Source of the DNA: Palsa-506 sp963786975 | Lineage (GTDB): Bacteria > Actinomycetota > Actinomycetes > Streptosporangiales > Streptosporangiaceae | Direction: 5' to 3' | Length of the DNA: 64,000 nt | NCBI GenBank assembly: GCA_963786975.1 | Contig: CAWBBE010000001.1 | Span: 310,001-374,000, forward strand | Part shown: in pieces, positions 53,613 through 63,152 of the stretch | How positions within the stretch are numbered: the stretch's first letter is position 1 | Layout: each line of letters begins with the position of its first letter | Made by a program: the position numbers and the translations under genes | Notes under the pieces: model-generated | The model's database searches: none | Told to the model about the DNA's origin: nothing | The model's input: only the letters and a program-made list of their open reading frames with translations

Positions 53613-54839
53613 ATGATGTCCGGGCCGCAGATCACTCTCCTGATCACCCTGACCGGCCGGGACCGGCCGGGAGTCACGTCACGGCTGTTCGGTGTGCTGG
53701 CCGCGCACGAGCTGAGCGTCATCGACATAGAGCAGGTGGTGATCCGCGGGCGGCTGGTCCTCGGCGTCCTGCTGGGCTGCGCCGAGGCGCCCGACCTGAC
53801 CGCCATTCACCGCCAGGTGGCTGCCGTCGCCGCGGACCTTGGCCTGGAGGCCGAGATCACCACGGGCTCGGGTGAGCCGCCGCGGCGGCGGGGCAACCTG
53901 CACGTCACCGTGCTCGGCGACGCGCTGGCGCCCGCCGCCATCGCCGCCATCGCCGGCCGGATAGCGGCCAGCGGCGCCAACATCGACCGGATCGGCAGGC
54001 TCGCGCACCGGCCGGTAACCTGCATCGAATTCGAGGTATCCGGGGCTGACCCGGACGCGCTGCGGGCCGCCCTGGCCCGCGAGTCCCTGAACCAGCGGGC
54101 CGACGTGGCCGTGCAGCGCGGCGGACTGCACCGGCGCGCGATGCGGCTGATCGTGATGGATGTCGATTCCACGCTGATCAGAGGCGAGGCAATCGACCTG
54201 CTCGCGGCGCGGGCCGGCTGCGCCGCGCAGGTCACCGCGCTGACCGAGGCCGCGATGCGCGGTGAGCTGGATTTCGCGGCGTCGCTGCGGGAGCGGGTCG
54301 CGCTGCTGGCCGGGCTGGACATGGCGGCCGTCGATGCGGTCCGCGCCGAGCTGCGGCTGGCCCCGGGGGCGCGCACGCTGATCCGGACGCTCAAGCGGCT
54401 CGGCTACCGGTGCGGGATCGTCAGCGGCGGCTTCACCCAGTTCACCGACGGGCTGGCCGCCGATCTCGGCATCGACTACGCGGCCGCCAACACGCTGGAA
54501 ATCGCCGATGGCAGGCTCACCGGCCGGGTGACCGGCCCGGTCATCGACCGGGCCGGGAAGGCACTGGCGCTGCACCGCTTCGCCGCGGAGGCGGGCACCC
54601 CGCTGAGCCAGACCGTGGCGGTCGGTGACGGCGCCAACGATCTCGACATGATCGCCGCGGCCGGCCTGGGGATCGCGTTCAACGCCAAGCCGGCCGTGCG
54701 GGATGCGGCCGACGCCTCGGTGACCGTCCCGCATCTTGACGTGATCCTGCATCTGCTCGGCATCTCCCGGGACGACGTGGAAGCCGCGGACGCGGCCGAC
54801 GCGGCGGCCACCGCCGTGGCCGCGCAGCCACCAGCCTGA
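53613..54839 (+). CDS. serB: Phosphoserine phosphatase with N-terminal ACT domains
   Basis: SerB dephosphorylates phosphoserine in the last step of serine synthesis. The 408-residue protein has two ACT-type domains (LLITLTGRDRPGVTSRLFGV and LHVTVLGDALAPAAIAAIAG), as in mycobacterial SerB2, and a HAD phosphatase domain: DVDSTLIRGEAIDLLA (catalytic DxDST), SGGFTQFTDGLAADLGID, KALALHRFAAEAG and VGDGANDLDMIAAAGLG. ACT domains suggest feedback by serine. Two adjacent ATGs (53613 and 53616) can serve as start. Confidence 0.95.
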   Translation: MMSGPQITLLITLTGRDRPGVTSRLFGVLAAHELSVIDIEQVVIRGRLVLGVLLGCAEAPDLTAIHRQVAAVAADLGLEAEITTGSGEPPRRRGNLHVTVLGDALAPAAIAAIAGRIAASGANIDRIGRLAHRPVTCIEFEVSGADPDALRAALARESLNQRADVAVQRGGLHRRAMRLIVMDVDSTLIRGEAIDLLAARAGCAAQVTALTEAAMRGELDFAASLRERVALLAGLDMAAVDAVRAELRLAPGARTLIRTLKRLGYRCGIVSGGFTQFTDGLAADLGIDYAAANTLEIADGRLTGRVTGPVIDRAGKALALHRFAAEAGTPLSQTVAVGDGANDLDMIAAAGLGIAFNAKPAVRDAADASVTVPHLDVILHLLGISRDDVEAADAADAAATAVAAQPPA

Positions 54840-54862
54840 GCCGCCGCGGCCGCCAGCCGGGT

Positions 54863-55378
54863 TCAGGCCGGGGGCGGGGCCCAGAGTGCGGCGAGGTCGC
54901 CGTCTTCCGGCCCGACGTCCGTCCATGGCCCGGCCAGGTCGATCACGGCGACTGCCGCAGTAGTCAAGCCGACCGGCCGGCCGAGCAATTCAGTCGCCAG
55001 CTCCTGGGCCGCCGGGTTGTGGCCGACGTACATCAGCGTCGTCACGTCCGGCGGGGCAGCCCGGATGATGTCCAGCAGCTCGCCCGCCCCGGCCAGGTAG
55101 AGCCGGGGGTCCTCGCGCGCGGGGCCGGCCATTGCCAGCCCGGCGGCGATCTGCCGCCAGGTCTGCCTGGCCCGCCGGGCGGTGGAGCACAGCACCAGAT
55201 CAGGACCGATGCCCTGGCCGCGCAGCCAGTCGCCGGCCGCGGCCGCCTCGCGCCGCCCGCGCGGGTTCAGGGCCCGCTCGGCATCCGGGCCGCCGGGCAG
55301 CTCACCTGCCTTGGCATGCCGCATCACGATCAGCCGCCGGGTGGCGTCCATGGCCCTATGGTGCGCCATCGGGGGCAT
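54863..55378 (-). CDS. SixA-type histidine phosphatase family protein
   Basis: A 171-residue phosphatase with the RHAK motif (IVMRHAKAGELPGGPDAERA), LNPRGRREAAAAGDWLRGQG, STARRARQTW and the second His in YVGHNPAAQELA. These match the SixA branch that can remove phosphate from phosphohistidine; the actual substrate is unknown. ATG 55351 (MDATRRLIVM) with AGGG upstream is an attractive alternative start. It is convergent with serB with a 23-bp gap. Confidence 0.88.
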   Translation of the reverse strand: MPPMAHHRAMDATRRLIVMRHAKAGELPGGPDAERALNPRGRREAAAAGDWLRGQGIGPDLVLCSTARRARQTWRQIAAGLAMAGPAREDPRLYLAGAGELLDIIRAAPPDVTTLMYVGHNPAAQELATELLGRPVGLTTAAVAVIDLAGPWTDVGPEDGDLAALWAPPPA

Positions 55379-55406
55379 GACCGCTGGCCGGCGCGCTGAC
55401 TTCGGG

Positions 55407-57823
55407 TCAGGTCGCGGAAGTCCCCGCTGACGTCCTGCCTTCCTCGCCAGCCGACGTCGTGCCTTCCTGACCCGCGACCGCCCGGCCCGCCTCGACCGCG
55501 GCCGGCGAGCCGCCGGAAACGCCAGGCCGGGCGGTGCCGCCCGGGCCCGATGACGCGATGCTGGTCGACCGGCGCTTGGAGACGATCACGGCGCCCACCA
55601 CGATCGCGACCGCGACGATGGCAACAGCGGTCCGCAGCCCGGCATTATGGCTGTATTTCACTACGCTGGTGGCGATCAGCAGCGATACCAGGTTCATTAC
55701 CTTGATCAGCGGGTTGATCGCCGGCCCCGCGGTGTCCTTGAAGGGGTCGCCGACGGTGTCGCCGATGATCGTGGCCTCGTGCGCGTCCGAGCCCTTGCCG
55801 CCGTAGTTGCCGTCCTCGACCAGCTTCTTGGCGTTGTCCCAGGCGCCGCCGGAGTTGGCCAGGAACACGGCCATCAGCGCGCCGGCCGCGATCGCGCCGG
55901 CCAGGAACGAGCCGAGCGGCGCGTAGCCGAACGCGAAGCCGACCGCGATCGGCGTCAGCACGGCCAGCAGGCCCGGGGTGGCCAGCTCGCGCAGCGAGTC
56001 CTTGGTGCAGATGTCCACCACCCGGCCGTACTCGGGCTTCTCCGTGTAGTCCATGATCCCGGGGTGATTGCGGAACTGCTCGCGGACCTCGTAGACCACC
56101 CGGCCGGCCGCGCGGCCGACGGCCATGATGGCCAGGCCGGAGAAGTAGAACACCACCGCCGCGCCGACCATGACGCCGACCAGGACGTTCGGCTTGTCGA
56201 CCGACAGGCTGAAGGTGCCGGCCACGGGGCCGAGAGCGGTCTCCACGGTGCTGCGGAACGCGCCGAACAGCGCGGTCGCGGCGAGCACCGCAGTCGCGAT
56301 CGCGATGCCCTTGGTGATCGCCTTGGTGGTGTTGCCGACCGCGTCCAGCTTGGTCAGCACCTGCGCGCCCTCGCCGTCCACGTCGCCGGACATCTCGGCG
56401 ATGCCCTGCGCGTTGTCCGAGACCGGGCCGAAGGTGTCCATCGACACGATGACGCCGACCGTGGTCAGCAGCCCGGTGCCGGCCAGTGCGACGGCGAACA
56501 GCGCGATCGTCGCGTTGCCGGTGCCGAGCAGGAACGCGCCGTAGACCGCCGCGGCGATCAGCAGCGTCGAGTACACGGCCGACTCCAGGCCGACCGAGAT
56601 GCCGGACAGGATCACGGTGGCCGCTCCGGTCTGCGAGCTCTCGGCGATCTCCTTGACCGGGCGGCGGTTCGTCTCGGTGAAGTAGCCGGTCAGCAGCTGG
56701 ATGGTGCTGGCCAGCACGAGCCCGATGAGGACGGCGCCGATGGCCAGCAGCCGCGGGCTGCCGCCGTGCGCGAGAATCGCCAGGCTGCCCGGGCCGGTGA
56801 CGCCCTTGAGGTCGCTGAACTTGGCCGGCAGGTAGATGAACGCGGCCGCGATGACCAGCGACCAGCGAGATGATCGCGGAGACGAAGAAGCCGCGGTTGA
56901 TGGCGGTCATGCCGCTGCGGTCGCCCATGCGCGGGGCGACGACGAAGATGCCGGCCACCGCGGTGATCACGCCGCACATCGGGACGATCAGCGGGAATAC
57001 CAGGCCCTGCGACCCGAACGCCTTCACGCCCAGGATCAGCGACGCGACCAGCATGACCGCGTAGGACTCGAACAGGTCGGCGGCCATCCCGGCGCAGTCG
57101 CCGACGTTGTCGCCCACGTTGTCGGCGATCGTCGCGGCGTTCCGCGGGTCGTCCTCCGGGATGCCCTTCTCGACCTTGCCGACCAGGTCCGCGCCGACAT
57201 CCGCGGCCTTGGTGAAGATACCGCCGCCGACCCGCATGAACATCGCCAGCAGCGCGGCGCCGAAGCCGAAGCCCTCCAGCACGCTGGGTGCGTTCGCCTT
57301 ATACAAGATCACCACCAGCGCGGCGCCGAACAGGCCGAGCCCGACGGTGAACATGCCGGCCACGCCGCCGGTGCGGAAGGCGATCCGCATGGCCGGGCGC
57401 TCCCCGTCGCCCCGGCCCGCGCCGCCGCTGCCACCCGGACGTTGCCGCGGACCGCCAGCGACATGCCGGTGAACCCGGTCAGCGCCGAGAACAGCGCGCC
57501 CGACCAGGAAGAACCCGCTGCGGCCCCAGCGCACGGACGCGGTGTCCGCGGGCAGCAGCAGCAGCACGAAGAAGATCAGCACGACGAAGACGCTCGAGCG
57601 TCCGGAACTGCCGCCGCAGGTAGGCAGCCGCGCCCTCCTGGACCGAAAGCGCGATCTCCTGCATCTTCTCGGTGCCCTGGCCGGCCGCGAGTACCTGCCT
57701 GACCAGCACCCCGGCCACGCCCAGCGCGAGCAGCGCGATCACGGCCACCACGATCACCCAGGTCAGGTTGCTGCCCGTTACGCCGGGCGCACCACCCGCC
57801 AGAGCGAGGCTTAGCCTTGGCAT
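55407..57823 (-). CDS. hppA: Membrane-bound proton-translocating pyrophosphatase, frameshifted
   Basis: The enzyme couples pyrophosphate hydrolysis to proton (or sodium) export. The protein starts MPRLSLALAGGAPG behind GAGGAGGA. It contains ALLAMFMRVGGGIFTKAADV, the pyrophosphate-binding DVGADLVGKVEKGIPEDDPR and NVGDNVGDCAGMAADLFESY. GNTTKAITKG follows, where Lys rather than Ala predicts a potassium-independent type. The second acidic site is GGKGSDAHEATIIGDTVGDP. At least four single-base breaks (near 57597, 57500, 57425 and 56867) interrupt the N-terminal half, but no segment is missing. The last ~55 residues form a polar Gly/Ser tail. hppA next to the bldG pair matches Streptomyces. Confidence 0.88.
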
Positions 57824-57944
57824 CTGTCCTCCTCGACAGGAAACGACGCTACGCGCGACGCTGCGGCTCAGCAGAGTCGTGGCATCCAGGCGGGGACGCT
57901 TCATCGCGCAAGCAGCGAGGAGCGCTACCACCGGCAGTGCCGGG

Positions 57945-57974
57945 AGTCTACGCATGCAGGTCACTAGATCGTAA
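57945..57974 (-). promoter_or_regulatory. Candidate promoter of hppA
   Basis: On the minus strand TTACGA (57974-57969) and TAGACT (57950-57945) are separated by 18 bp, an acceptable primary-sigma arrangement, about 120 bp before the hppA start. The Shine-Dalgarno of hppA sits in the loop of a 5-bp CTGTC/GACAG hairpin. The rest of the 248-bp gap shows nothing. Confidence 0.35.
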
Positions 57975-58071
57975 TGCGGCCCCCGGATTCCGCGCGAGGT
58001 CGCGGCCTGCTCGCGGCCGCCGGTCACGCTGCCAGCCCGGCCGTCAGCTAACCGCGCGGCCGGAAAGCCCG

Positions 58072-58602
58072 TCAAGGCTGGAGGCCGAGGGCGGGCCAGC
58101 TCATCCTGATGCTGACGCCTCCTGCGGTCTCGCTGATCTGGACGTCGTCGGCCAGCCCGGCGATCACCGCGAGTCCGAGGCCGTGGTCGAGCCGCGGCCG
58201 CCCGGCTGTTTCCCGGCCGGCCGCAGCGCCGGCCATGCCGCGCGCCGCCTGGCCGGCTCCGGTATCGCCGCCCTGGCTATCGTCGTGGCCATCGCCGTCG
58301 CGGCCGGTGCCGTCGTCATCAGCGAGGCCGGCCTGGTCAGCGGCAGCGCCCCCGGCGCCGGTGTCGGTCACCTCAACCTCGAACCGGCCGGCCGAATCGG
58401 TCAGCGCGATCCTGACCGGCTCGGCCGGGCAGTGCAGGCGATGCGCCTCCACCGCGCGCGAGCATGCCTCGCCGACCGCCAGCCTGACCTCATCGAGCAG
58501 CGCCTCGTCGACGCCGCTGCGCCTGGCCACCGCGGTGGCCACGAGCCTGGCCGTGCGCACGTGCGCAGGCAGCGGCGTGAAGCTAACCTCAACGGTGGGC
58601 AT
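58072..58602 (-). CDS. Anti-sigma regulatory factor (RsbW/ApgA-like ATPase domain)
   Basis: A 176-residue protein of the GHKL serine-kinase type. The N-box region is VDEALLDEVRLAVGEACSRA, the Mg/ATP-lid parts are FEVEVTDTGAG and HGLGLAVIAGLADDVQI, and the end is GGVSIRMSW. A ~45-residue Gly/Asp-rich insertion interrupts the ATP lid. Located 19 bp after bldG, it corresponds to ApgA beside BldG in Streptomyces and probably binds and may phosphorylate that antagonist. Whether the insertion leaves kinase activity is unclear. Confidence 0.85.
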   Translation of the reverse strand: MPTVEVSFTPLPAHVRTARLVATAVARRSGVDEALLDEVRLAVGEACSRAVEAHRLHCPAEPVRIALTDSAGRFEVEVTDTGAGGAAADQAGLADDDGTGRDGDGHDDSQGGDTGAGQAARGMAGAAAGRETAGRPRLDHGLGLAVIAGLADDVQISETAGGVSIRMSWPALGLQP

Positions 58603-58621
58603 CTCGGGGCATGCGCCGTTG

Positions 58622-58990
58622 CTACTTCTCGGCTTTTCTGGCCGTGATGGCCTCGTCCACGGTGTCGTGAATGCCGAAGACCTTGGTCAGGCCCGTGATC
58701 CTGAAAATCTTCAGGATCCGCTCCTGCGTGCAGACCAGGTCGAGCGAGCCGTCGTGGGCGCGAACCCGCTTCAGCCCACCGACCAGGACTCCCAGCCCGG
58801 TCGAGTCCAGGAACTCGACCTTCTCCATGTTCACGACGAGCTGGTAGAAGCCGTTGTTCACCAGCTCGATGAGGAGTTCACGCAGTCGCGGCGCGGTGTA
58901 GACGTCGATCTCGCCCTCGACGTCGACGACCTCGATCCCGTCCTTGCTGTGGTGATCAAGCTTCAGATCCACAAAATCCTCCAGCGCCAT
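58622..58990 (-). CDS. bldG: STAS anti-sigma factor antagonist, BldG-type
   Basis: A 122-residue STAS protein with GIEVVDVEGEIDVYTAPRLR, the phosphorylatable serine in VEFLDSTGLGVLVGGLKRVR and VCTQERILKIFRITGLTKVF. The pattern closely matches Streptomyces BldG, which controls development and antibiotic synthesis by partner switching with anti-sigma factors. It is the first gene of a pair with the RsbW-like gene and diverges from the helicase. The start ATG (58990) is two codons before the family's usual start region. Neighbourhood and length support orthology. Confidence 0.93.
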   Translation of the reverse strand: MALEDFVDLKLDHHSKDGIEVVDVEGEIDVYTAPRLRELLIELVNNGFYQLVVNMEKVEFLDSTGLGVLVGGLKRVRAHDGSLDLVCTQERILKIFRITGLTKVFGIHDTVDEAITARKAEK

Positions 58991-59143
58991 GCGGCGATCG
59001 TGTCAGCGTCGCGGCCCGGCTGAATCCCGGGTTTCCAGGGGGGCAGTCTTGCTCCCGACGCGAATTCAATCACGCTCTGAGGTCATGTCTATACCAGATC
59101 ACGCTTCGAGGCACCTTGCCGCCGGATGACACACTGAAACCCG

Positions 59144-61753
59144 ATGCCAGCGGTGACGCCGCTCGTCCCCGACGAGCAACCAGTCCCCGGTGCACGCGCG
59201 AGCCGGGCGGCCGGCCGGGCCGCCGTTCCCGCGGCCCGGTCGCCGCGGCATGCCCCGGATCAGGACGGACGTGTCCCCGGCCCCGACGATAGTGTCCGGG
59301 CACCGGATACTCATGTCCCGGACCAAAATGGTCGCGCCCAGGACGAACCTGGCCAGGCCGGCGCCGCCCGGCTGCTCCGCCAGGGCGCGCGGTCCGGGCG
59401 GCTGACCCACGTCGAGCGCATCCCGGCCAGCGCCGGGCGCACCGCGCCGTGGCCCGCCTGGGTGCCGGCCGAGGTGATGTCGGCGTTCGCCGCGGCGGGC
59501 GTGCCGCAGCCGTGGGCGCACCAGTCAGCCGCGGCGGACCACGCCCGGGCCGGGCGGAACGTGATCATCTCGACGCCGGCGGCGTCCGGCAAGTCCGTCG
59601 GCTACCTGCTGCCCGCGCTGACCGGGGTACTGGCCGGGCGGACCGCCCTTTACATCGCGCCGACCCGGGCGCTCGCCGCCGACCAGCTGCGGATCGTGCG
59701 ATCGCTCGGCATCCGGGGGGTGCGCGCTGCCGTCATCGACGGGGACACCCCGGCCGCTGACCGGTCCTGGGCCCGGTCGCACGCCAGCTACCTGCTGACC
59801 ACGCCCGACATGCTGCATCACATGCTGCTGCCGAGGCATGCCTGGTGGGACGGCTTCCTGCGGCGGCTGCAGTACGTGATCGTGGACGAGTGCCACGGGT
59901 ACCGCGGCGTATTCGGCTCGCACGTGGCGCACGTGCTCCGGCGGCTGCGGCGGATAGCGGCTCACCACGCGCCAGCCGCGGCAGCTGCCGGCCCGGGCGA
60001 CCCAGGCCCGGGCGGCGCCGGCCCGGGCCGGACCGGCAGGGACGGCCCCGGCCCGGTATTCATCCTCGCGTCGGCGACGATCAGCGAGCCAGCCCGGTGC
60101 GCGAAGCTGCTCACCGGCCTGGACGCGGAGGAAGTCGCCGAAGACAGCGCGCCGCACGGCCCGTTTCAATTCTGTCTCTGGGAACCGCCGCTGACCACGT
60201 TGCGGGGCGAAGCTGGCGCGCCGGTCCGGCGGACCGCGACCGCTGAGGCCGCAGGGCTGCTCGCTGACCTGGTGCTCGACGGCGTCCCGGCACTTGCCTT
60301 CGTCCGGTCCCGGCGGGGCGCCGAGGCGGTGGCGCTCGGCGCCAGGCGGGCGCTGGGCGAGGCCGGCGCGGCCAGCCAGGCGCAGCGGGTGGCCGCCTAC
60401 CGCTCGGGCTATCTCCCCGAGGACCGGCGGGAACTGGAGGCGGCGCTGCGGGCGGGCCGGATCACCGGCCTGGCCACCACCACCGCGCTGGAGCTCGGCG
60501 TCAACATCAGCGGCCTCGATGCGGTGCTGATCGCGGGCTGGCCCGGCACCAGGGCCGCGCTGTGGCAGCAGGCCGGGCGGGCCGGGCGGGACGGCCGGGA
60601 CGCCCTCGCCGTGCTGATCGCCCGGGACGACCCGCTGGATACCTACCTGGTGCATCACCCGGAGGCGATCTTGCGCCGCCCGGTCGAGGCGACCGTGCTC
60701 GATCCCGCCAACCCGTACGTGCTGGCGCCACATCTGTGCGCGGCAGCGGCTGAGCTGCCGCTGGCCGCGGCTGACATTGACCTGTTCGGGCCGGCCGCCG
60801 CCGCGGTCGCGGACCAGCTGACCAGGGACGGGATGCTGCGGCCACGGGGGCGCTGGCGCTACTGGACGCGGCAGGGCCGGGCCGCGGCGACCAGCCTGCG
60901 CGGAGCCGGCGGGCCGCCGGTGCGGATAGTGGAGGAACCGACCGGGCGGCTGGTCGGCACCGTGGACGAGCCGTCAGCGCACGTGCTCGTCCACACCGGC
61001 GCGGTCTATCCCCATCAGGGGGAGACGTACCTGGTTTCCCGGCTTGACCTGGCGGACGGCGTCGCGCTGGTGCAGGCCACGGATCCGGGGTATGCCACCT
61101 CGGCGCGGGAGTACACCACGATCGAGGTCACCGGCGAGCTGGACCGCGCCCGCTGGGGCCGGGCCCAGGTGCACTTCGGCGACGTCGAGGTAACCCGGCA
61201 GGTCACGTCCTATGTCCGCCGCCTGCTGGACTCCGGCCAGCCGGCCGGCGAGACGCCGCTGGACCTGCCGCCGCGCACGTTGCGGACCAGGGCGGTCTGG
61301 TGGACGATCGGCCCCGGCCAGCGGGCCGGCCTGGCCCGCGGCGGAGTCGACCTGGCCGGGGCCGCGCATGCCGCCGAGCACGCGTCGATCGGGCTGCTGC
61401 CGCTGGTCGCCTCCTGTGACCGCTGGGACGTCGGCGGCGTCTCGGCTGACCTGCACCCGGCCACCGGGCGGCTGACCGTGTTCGTCTACGACGGTCACGA
61501 CGGCGGCGCCGGATTCGCCGAGCGCGGGTTCCGGGCGGCCGGGGACTGGCTGCGGGCCACCGCGCAGGCAATCGAGTCGTGCGAGTGCAGCGCCGGATGC
61601 CCGTCCTGCATTCAGTCGCCCAAGTGCGGCAACGGCAACCAGCCGCTGTCCAAGCCGGGCGCGGTCCGGCTGCTGGAATGCCTGCTCGGCGGCCGGAACG
61701 CCGTCTCGCCGCCGCCAGCGGCGGCGGCGAGACGGGTCGGGAAGATGAGGTGA
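59144..61753 (+). CDS. DEAD/DEAH-box helicase with DUF1998 (Hrq1/SftH-like)
   Basis: An 869-residue superfamily 2 helicase. After a ~110-residue disordered N-terminus come motif I (ISTPAASGKSVGYLLPAL), Ia (IAPTRALAADQLR), motif II (IVDECHGYRGVFGSHVAHVL), motif III (LASATIS), and motifs V/VI (TTALELGVNISGLDAVLIAG, WQQAGRAGRDG). The C-terminal DUF1998/MZB region has a Cys cluster, CECSAGCPSCIQSPKCGNG, likely binding zinc. Relatives act in interstrand-crosslink repair. The N-terminal start at 59144 is uncertain because conservation begins near residue 85. It is next to bldG as in Streptomyces, and its stop codon lies inside the last stem of the convergent 6C RNA. Confidence 0.92.
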   Translation: MPAVTPLVPDEQPVPGARASRAAGRAAVPAARSPRHAPDQDGRVPGPDDSVRAPDTHVPDQNGRAQDEPGQAGAARLLRQGARSGRLTHVERIPASAGRTAPWPAWVPAEVMSAFAAAGVPQPWAHQSAAADHARAGRNVIISTPAASGKSVGYLLPALTGVLAGRTALYIAPTRALAADQLRIVRSLGIRGVRAAVIDGDTPAADRSWARSHASYLLTTPDMLHHMLLPRHAWWDGFLRRLQYVIVDECHGYRGVFGSHVAHVLRRLRRIAAHHAPAAAAAGPGDPGPGGAGPGRTGRDGPGPVFILASATISEPARCAKLLTGLDAEEVAEDSAPHGPFQFCLWEPPLTTLRGEAGAPVRRTATAEAAGLLADLVLDGVPALAFVRSRRGAEAVALGARRALGEAGAASQAQRVAAYRSGYLPEDRRELEAALRAGRITGLATTTALELGVNISGLDAVLIAGWPGTRAALWQQAGRAGRDGRDALAVLIARDDPLDTYLVHHPEAILRRPVEATVLDPANPYVLAPHLCAAAAELPLAAADIDLFGPAAAAVADQLTRDGMLRPRGRWRYWTRQGRAAATSLRGAGGPPVRIVEEPTGRLVGTVDEPSAHVLVHTGAVYPHQGETYLVSRLDLADGVALVQATDPGYATSAREYTTIEVTGELDRARWGRAQVHFGDVEVTRQVTSYVRRLLDSGQPAGETPLDLPPRTLRTRAVWWTIGPGQRAGLARGGVDLAGAAHAAEHASIGLLPLVASCDRWDVGGVSADLHPATGRLTVFVYDGHDGGAGFAERGFRAAGDWLRATAQAIESCECSAGCPSCIQSPKCGNGNQPLSKPGAVRLLECLLGGRNAVSPPPAAAARRVGKMR

Positions 61754-61826
61754 CCCCCGCCGGGGGGGAGAGCGGGGGTCACCGTACGGTCCGGCTCCGG
61801 GGGGGCAGAGCCGGGTCCGTCACCCA
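61751..61826 (-). ncRNA. 6C small RNA
   Basis: Read on the minus strand, two adjacent hairpins each expose a loop with seven consecutive cytosines. The first pairs CCGGCTC with GAGCCGG; the second pairs TGACCCCCGC perfectly with GCGGGGGTCA. This is the defining architecture of the actinobacterial 6C RNA (Rfam 6C; Mycobacterium B11 and Streptomyces scr3559). The location, divergent from the HAD-IB hydrolase gene, matches B11 next to Rv3661. A TAGGCT hexamer at 61836-61831 is a candidate -10. The ends are estimated. The RNA is a trans-acting C-rich-loop regulator in mycobacteria. Confidence 0.88.
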
Positions 61827-61864
61827 GGAAAGCCTATGCGGAATGAGCCAAAGTTACCAGCCGG

Positions 61865-61894
61865 TTAGGACGGTAGTGTCTCGGTCCTTACGAT
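61865..61894 (+). promoter_or_regulatory. Promoter of the HAD hydrolase gene
   Basis: TTAGGA (61865-61870) and TACGAT (61889-61894) are spaced by 18 bp, a good primary-sigma match, 26 bp before the GTG start at 61920. It diverges from the putative 6C promoter within about 30 bp. Confidence 0.5.
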
Positions 61895-61919
61895 CCGATC
61901 TCCTCTATGCTGCCGGACT

Positions 61920-62699
61920 GTGGGTATAGCCGTCGAGAGTGAAAGCTCATCCATTGCAGCTTTCTTTGATCTGGACAAGACGATCATCTCGCGGTCCAGC
62001 ACGCTGGCATTCGGACGGCCGTTATACTCCTGCGGCCTGATCAGCCTCGATGATGCGATCCGGGGCGCATTCGGGCAGCTGGCCTTCCGCCTCGCCGGGG
62101 CCGGCCACCGGCGAATGGAGCGAGTCCGGGCCCAGGTCAGCCAGCTTTGCCGTGGCTGGCCAGCGGATCGGGTCAGCGAGATCGTGGCCAGCCACCTGGA
62201 CGAGCTGATCATGCCCTACGTGTACGCGGGGGCGGAAGCGCTGCTCGCCGCGCACCGGGGCGCGGGCGAGGACGTCATCATCGTGAGCACCTCGGGGCAG
62301 GAGATGGCCGCGCCGATCGCGACCGCGCTCGGCGCGGCCGGCGTCATCGCGACGCGGATGGCGGTCGCCGACGGCTGCTACACCGGCGAGATCGACTATT
62401 ACGCTTACGGCGAAGCGAAGGCCAGCCGGGTCCGGGAGCTGGCCGCCCAGCGCGGGTACCGCCTTGCGGACTGCTTCGCCTACAGCGATTCGATCACCGA
62501 CCTGCCGCTGCTCGAGGTCGTCGGTCACCCCCGCGCGGTCAACCCGGACCGCGCGCTCCGCCGGGTCGCCCGGCAGCGGGGCTGGGCGGTGCTCGAGTTC
62601 GCCGCGCACTCGCCCGCCGTCAGCGCGGCCGACCGGCTGGCCGCGCTCTCCGCCGCCCGCCTGGCCAGCAGCTGCCAACCCGGCGGGACTAGCTCCTGA
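61920..62699 (+). CDS. HAD-IB family hydrolase
   Basis: A 259-residue phosphatase-like protein: catalytic DLDKTII (FFDLDKTIISRSSTLAFGRP), motif II VIIVSTSGQEMAAPIATALG, the Lys in YGEAKASRVRELA and motif III/IV AYSDSITDLPLLEVVGHPRA. It belongs to the SerB-related HAD-IB group (Rv3661 in M. tuberculosis) that may act on phospholipid or lysophosphatidate-type substrates; the true substrate is unknown. The start is GTG 61920 with a short leader and no Shine-Dalgarno. The stop lies in a 21-bp direct repeat, so slippage could alter the C-terminus. Confidence 0.88.
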   Translation: MGIAVESESSSIAAFFDLDKTIISRSSTLAFGRPLYSCGLISLDDAIRGAFGQLAFRLAGAGHRRMERVRAQVSQLCRGWPADRVSEIVASHLDELIMPYVYAGAEALLAAHRGAGEDVIIVSTSGQEMAAPIATALGAAGVIATRMAVADGCYTGEIDYYAYGEAKASRVRELAAQRGYRLADCFAYSDSITDLPLLEVVGHPRAVNPDRALRRVARQRGWAVLEFAAHSPAVSAADRLAALSAARLASSCQPGGTSS

Positions 62700-62735
62700 C
62701 CAGGCAGGACTGGCTCCTGACCAGGCAGGACTAGC
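62687..62735. repeat. 21-bp tandem repeat at the end of the HAD gene
   Basis: Units at 62687-62707 and 62708-62728 (GACT(A/G)GCTCCTGACCAGGCA core) differ at one base, and a partial third follows. The first unit contains the stop codon of the HAD gene. Confidence 0.85.
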
Positions 62736-63152
62736 CGGTCAGCGCATGTGAGCCGGTGAATCAATCGAGATCACGAATTGGTTAACCCAGGGGCTTTTCA
62801 AGCGGCCGGATCCGACGTAGAAAGGTGTTACGGACCAGGAACGTCCGGGCACGGCAACCGGGTACCCACGCGCGACCAGCCGCGGGAGGCGTGCCGAGGC
62901 AGGCGAGTCCAGCAGGGCGGTGCGCCGGAAATGGCGCGCCGAGGGACAGCCCGCCCGGCAAAATAGAGGTGCACGCTTGGTAACCCGGAGTGACGTGTCA
63001 GGCGACGGCGCCCCGATTTCGGGGCGCCGTTTGCCGTTTCCCCGCGCGTGCCGCGGAGGACACGTCCGCGGTCTTGAGAGGGCTCCGGCCACCGATCGCG
63101 GCACCGGATGCGGAAGACTTGGCCCCTGACAGCACGAGAGGGGAGAGCGCCG
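62700..63152. other. Intergenic region before the holin-like gene, possible unannotated transcript
   Basis: 453 bp without a convincing protein. It holds the end of the 21-bp repeats, an AT-richer stretch (62760-62830) that could be a promoter region, and a strong terminator at 63005-63030 that follows no annotated gene closely. A short RNA from about 62830 to 63030 is possible. Frames open on either strand here have no start context. Confidence 0.4.
63005..63030 (+). terminator. Rho-independent-type terminator
   Basis: ACGGCGCCCCGA pairs perfectly with TCGGGGCGCCGT around a TT loop and is followed by TTGCCGTTTC on the plus strand. It is 306 bp past the HAD stop and 123 bp before the holin-like gene, so it insulates that gene. 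Confidence 0.75.

Noticed and set aside
61751..61826. The two G-rich hairpins as an ordinary double terminator of the helicase
   Set aside because: Termination may also occur, but two stems each with a run of seven C in the loop on the minus strand, next to the HAD-IB gene, is the specific 6C RNA signature.
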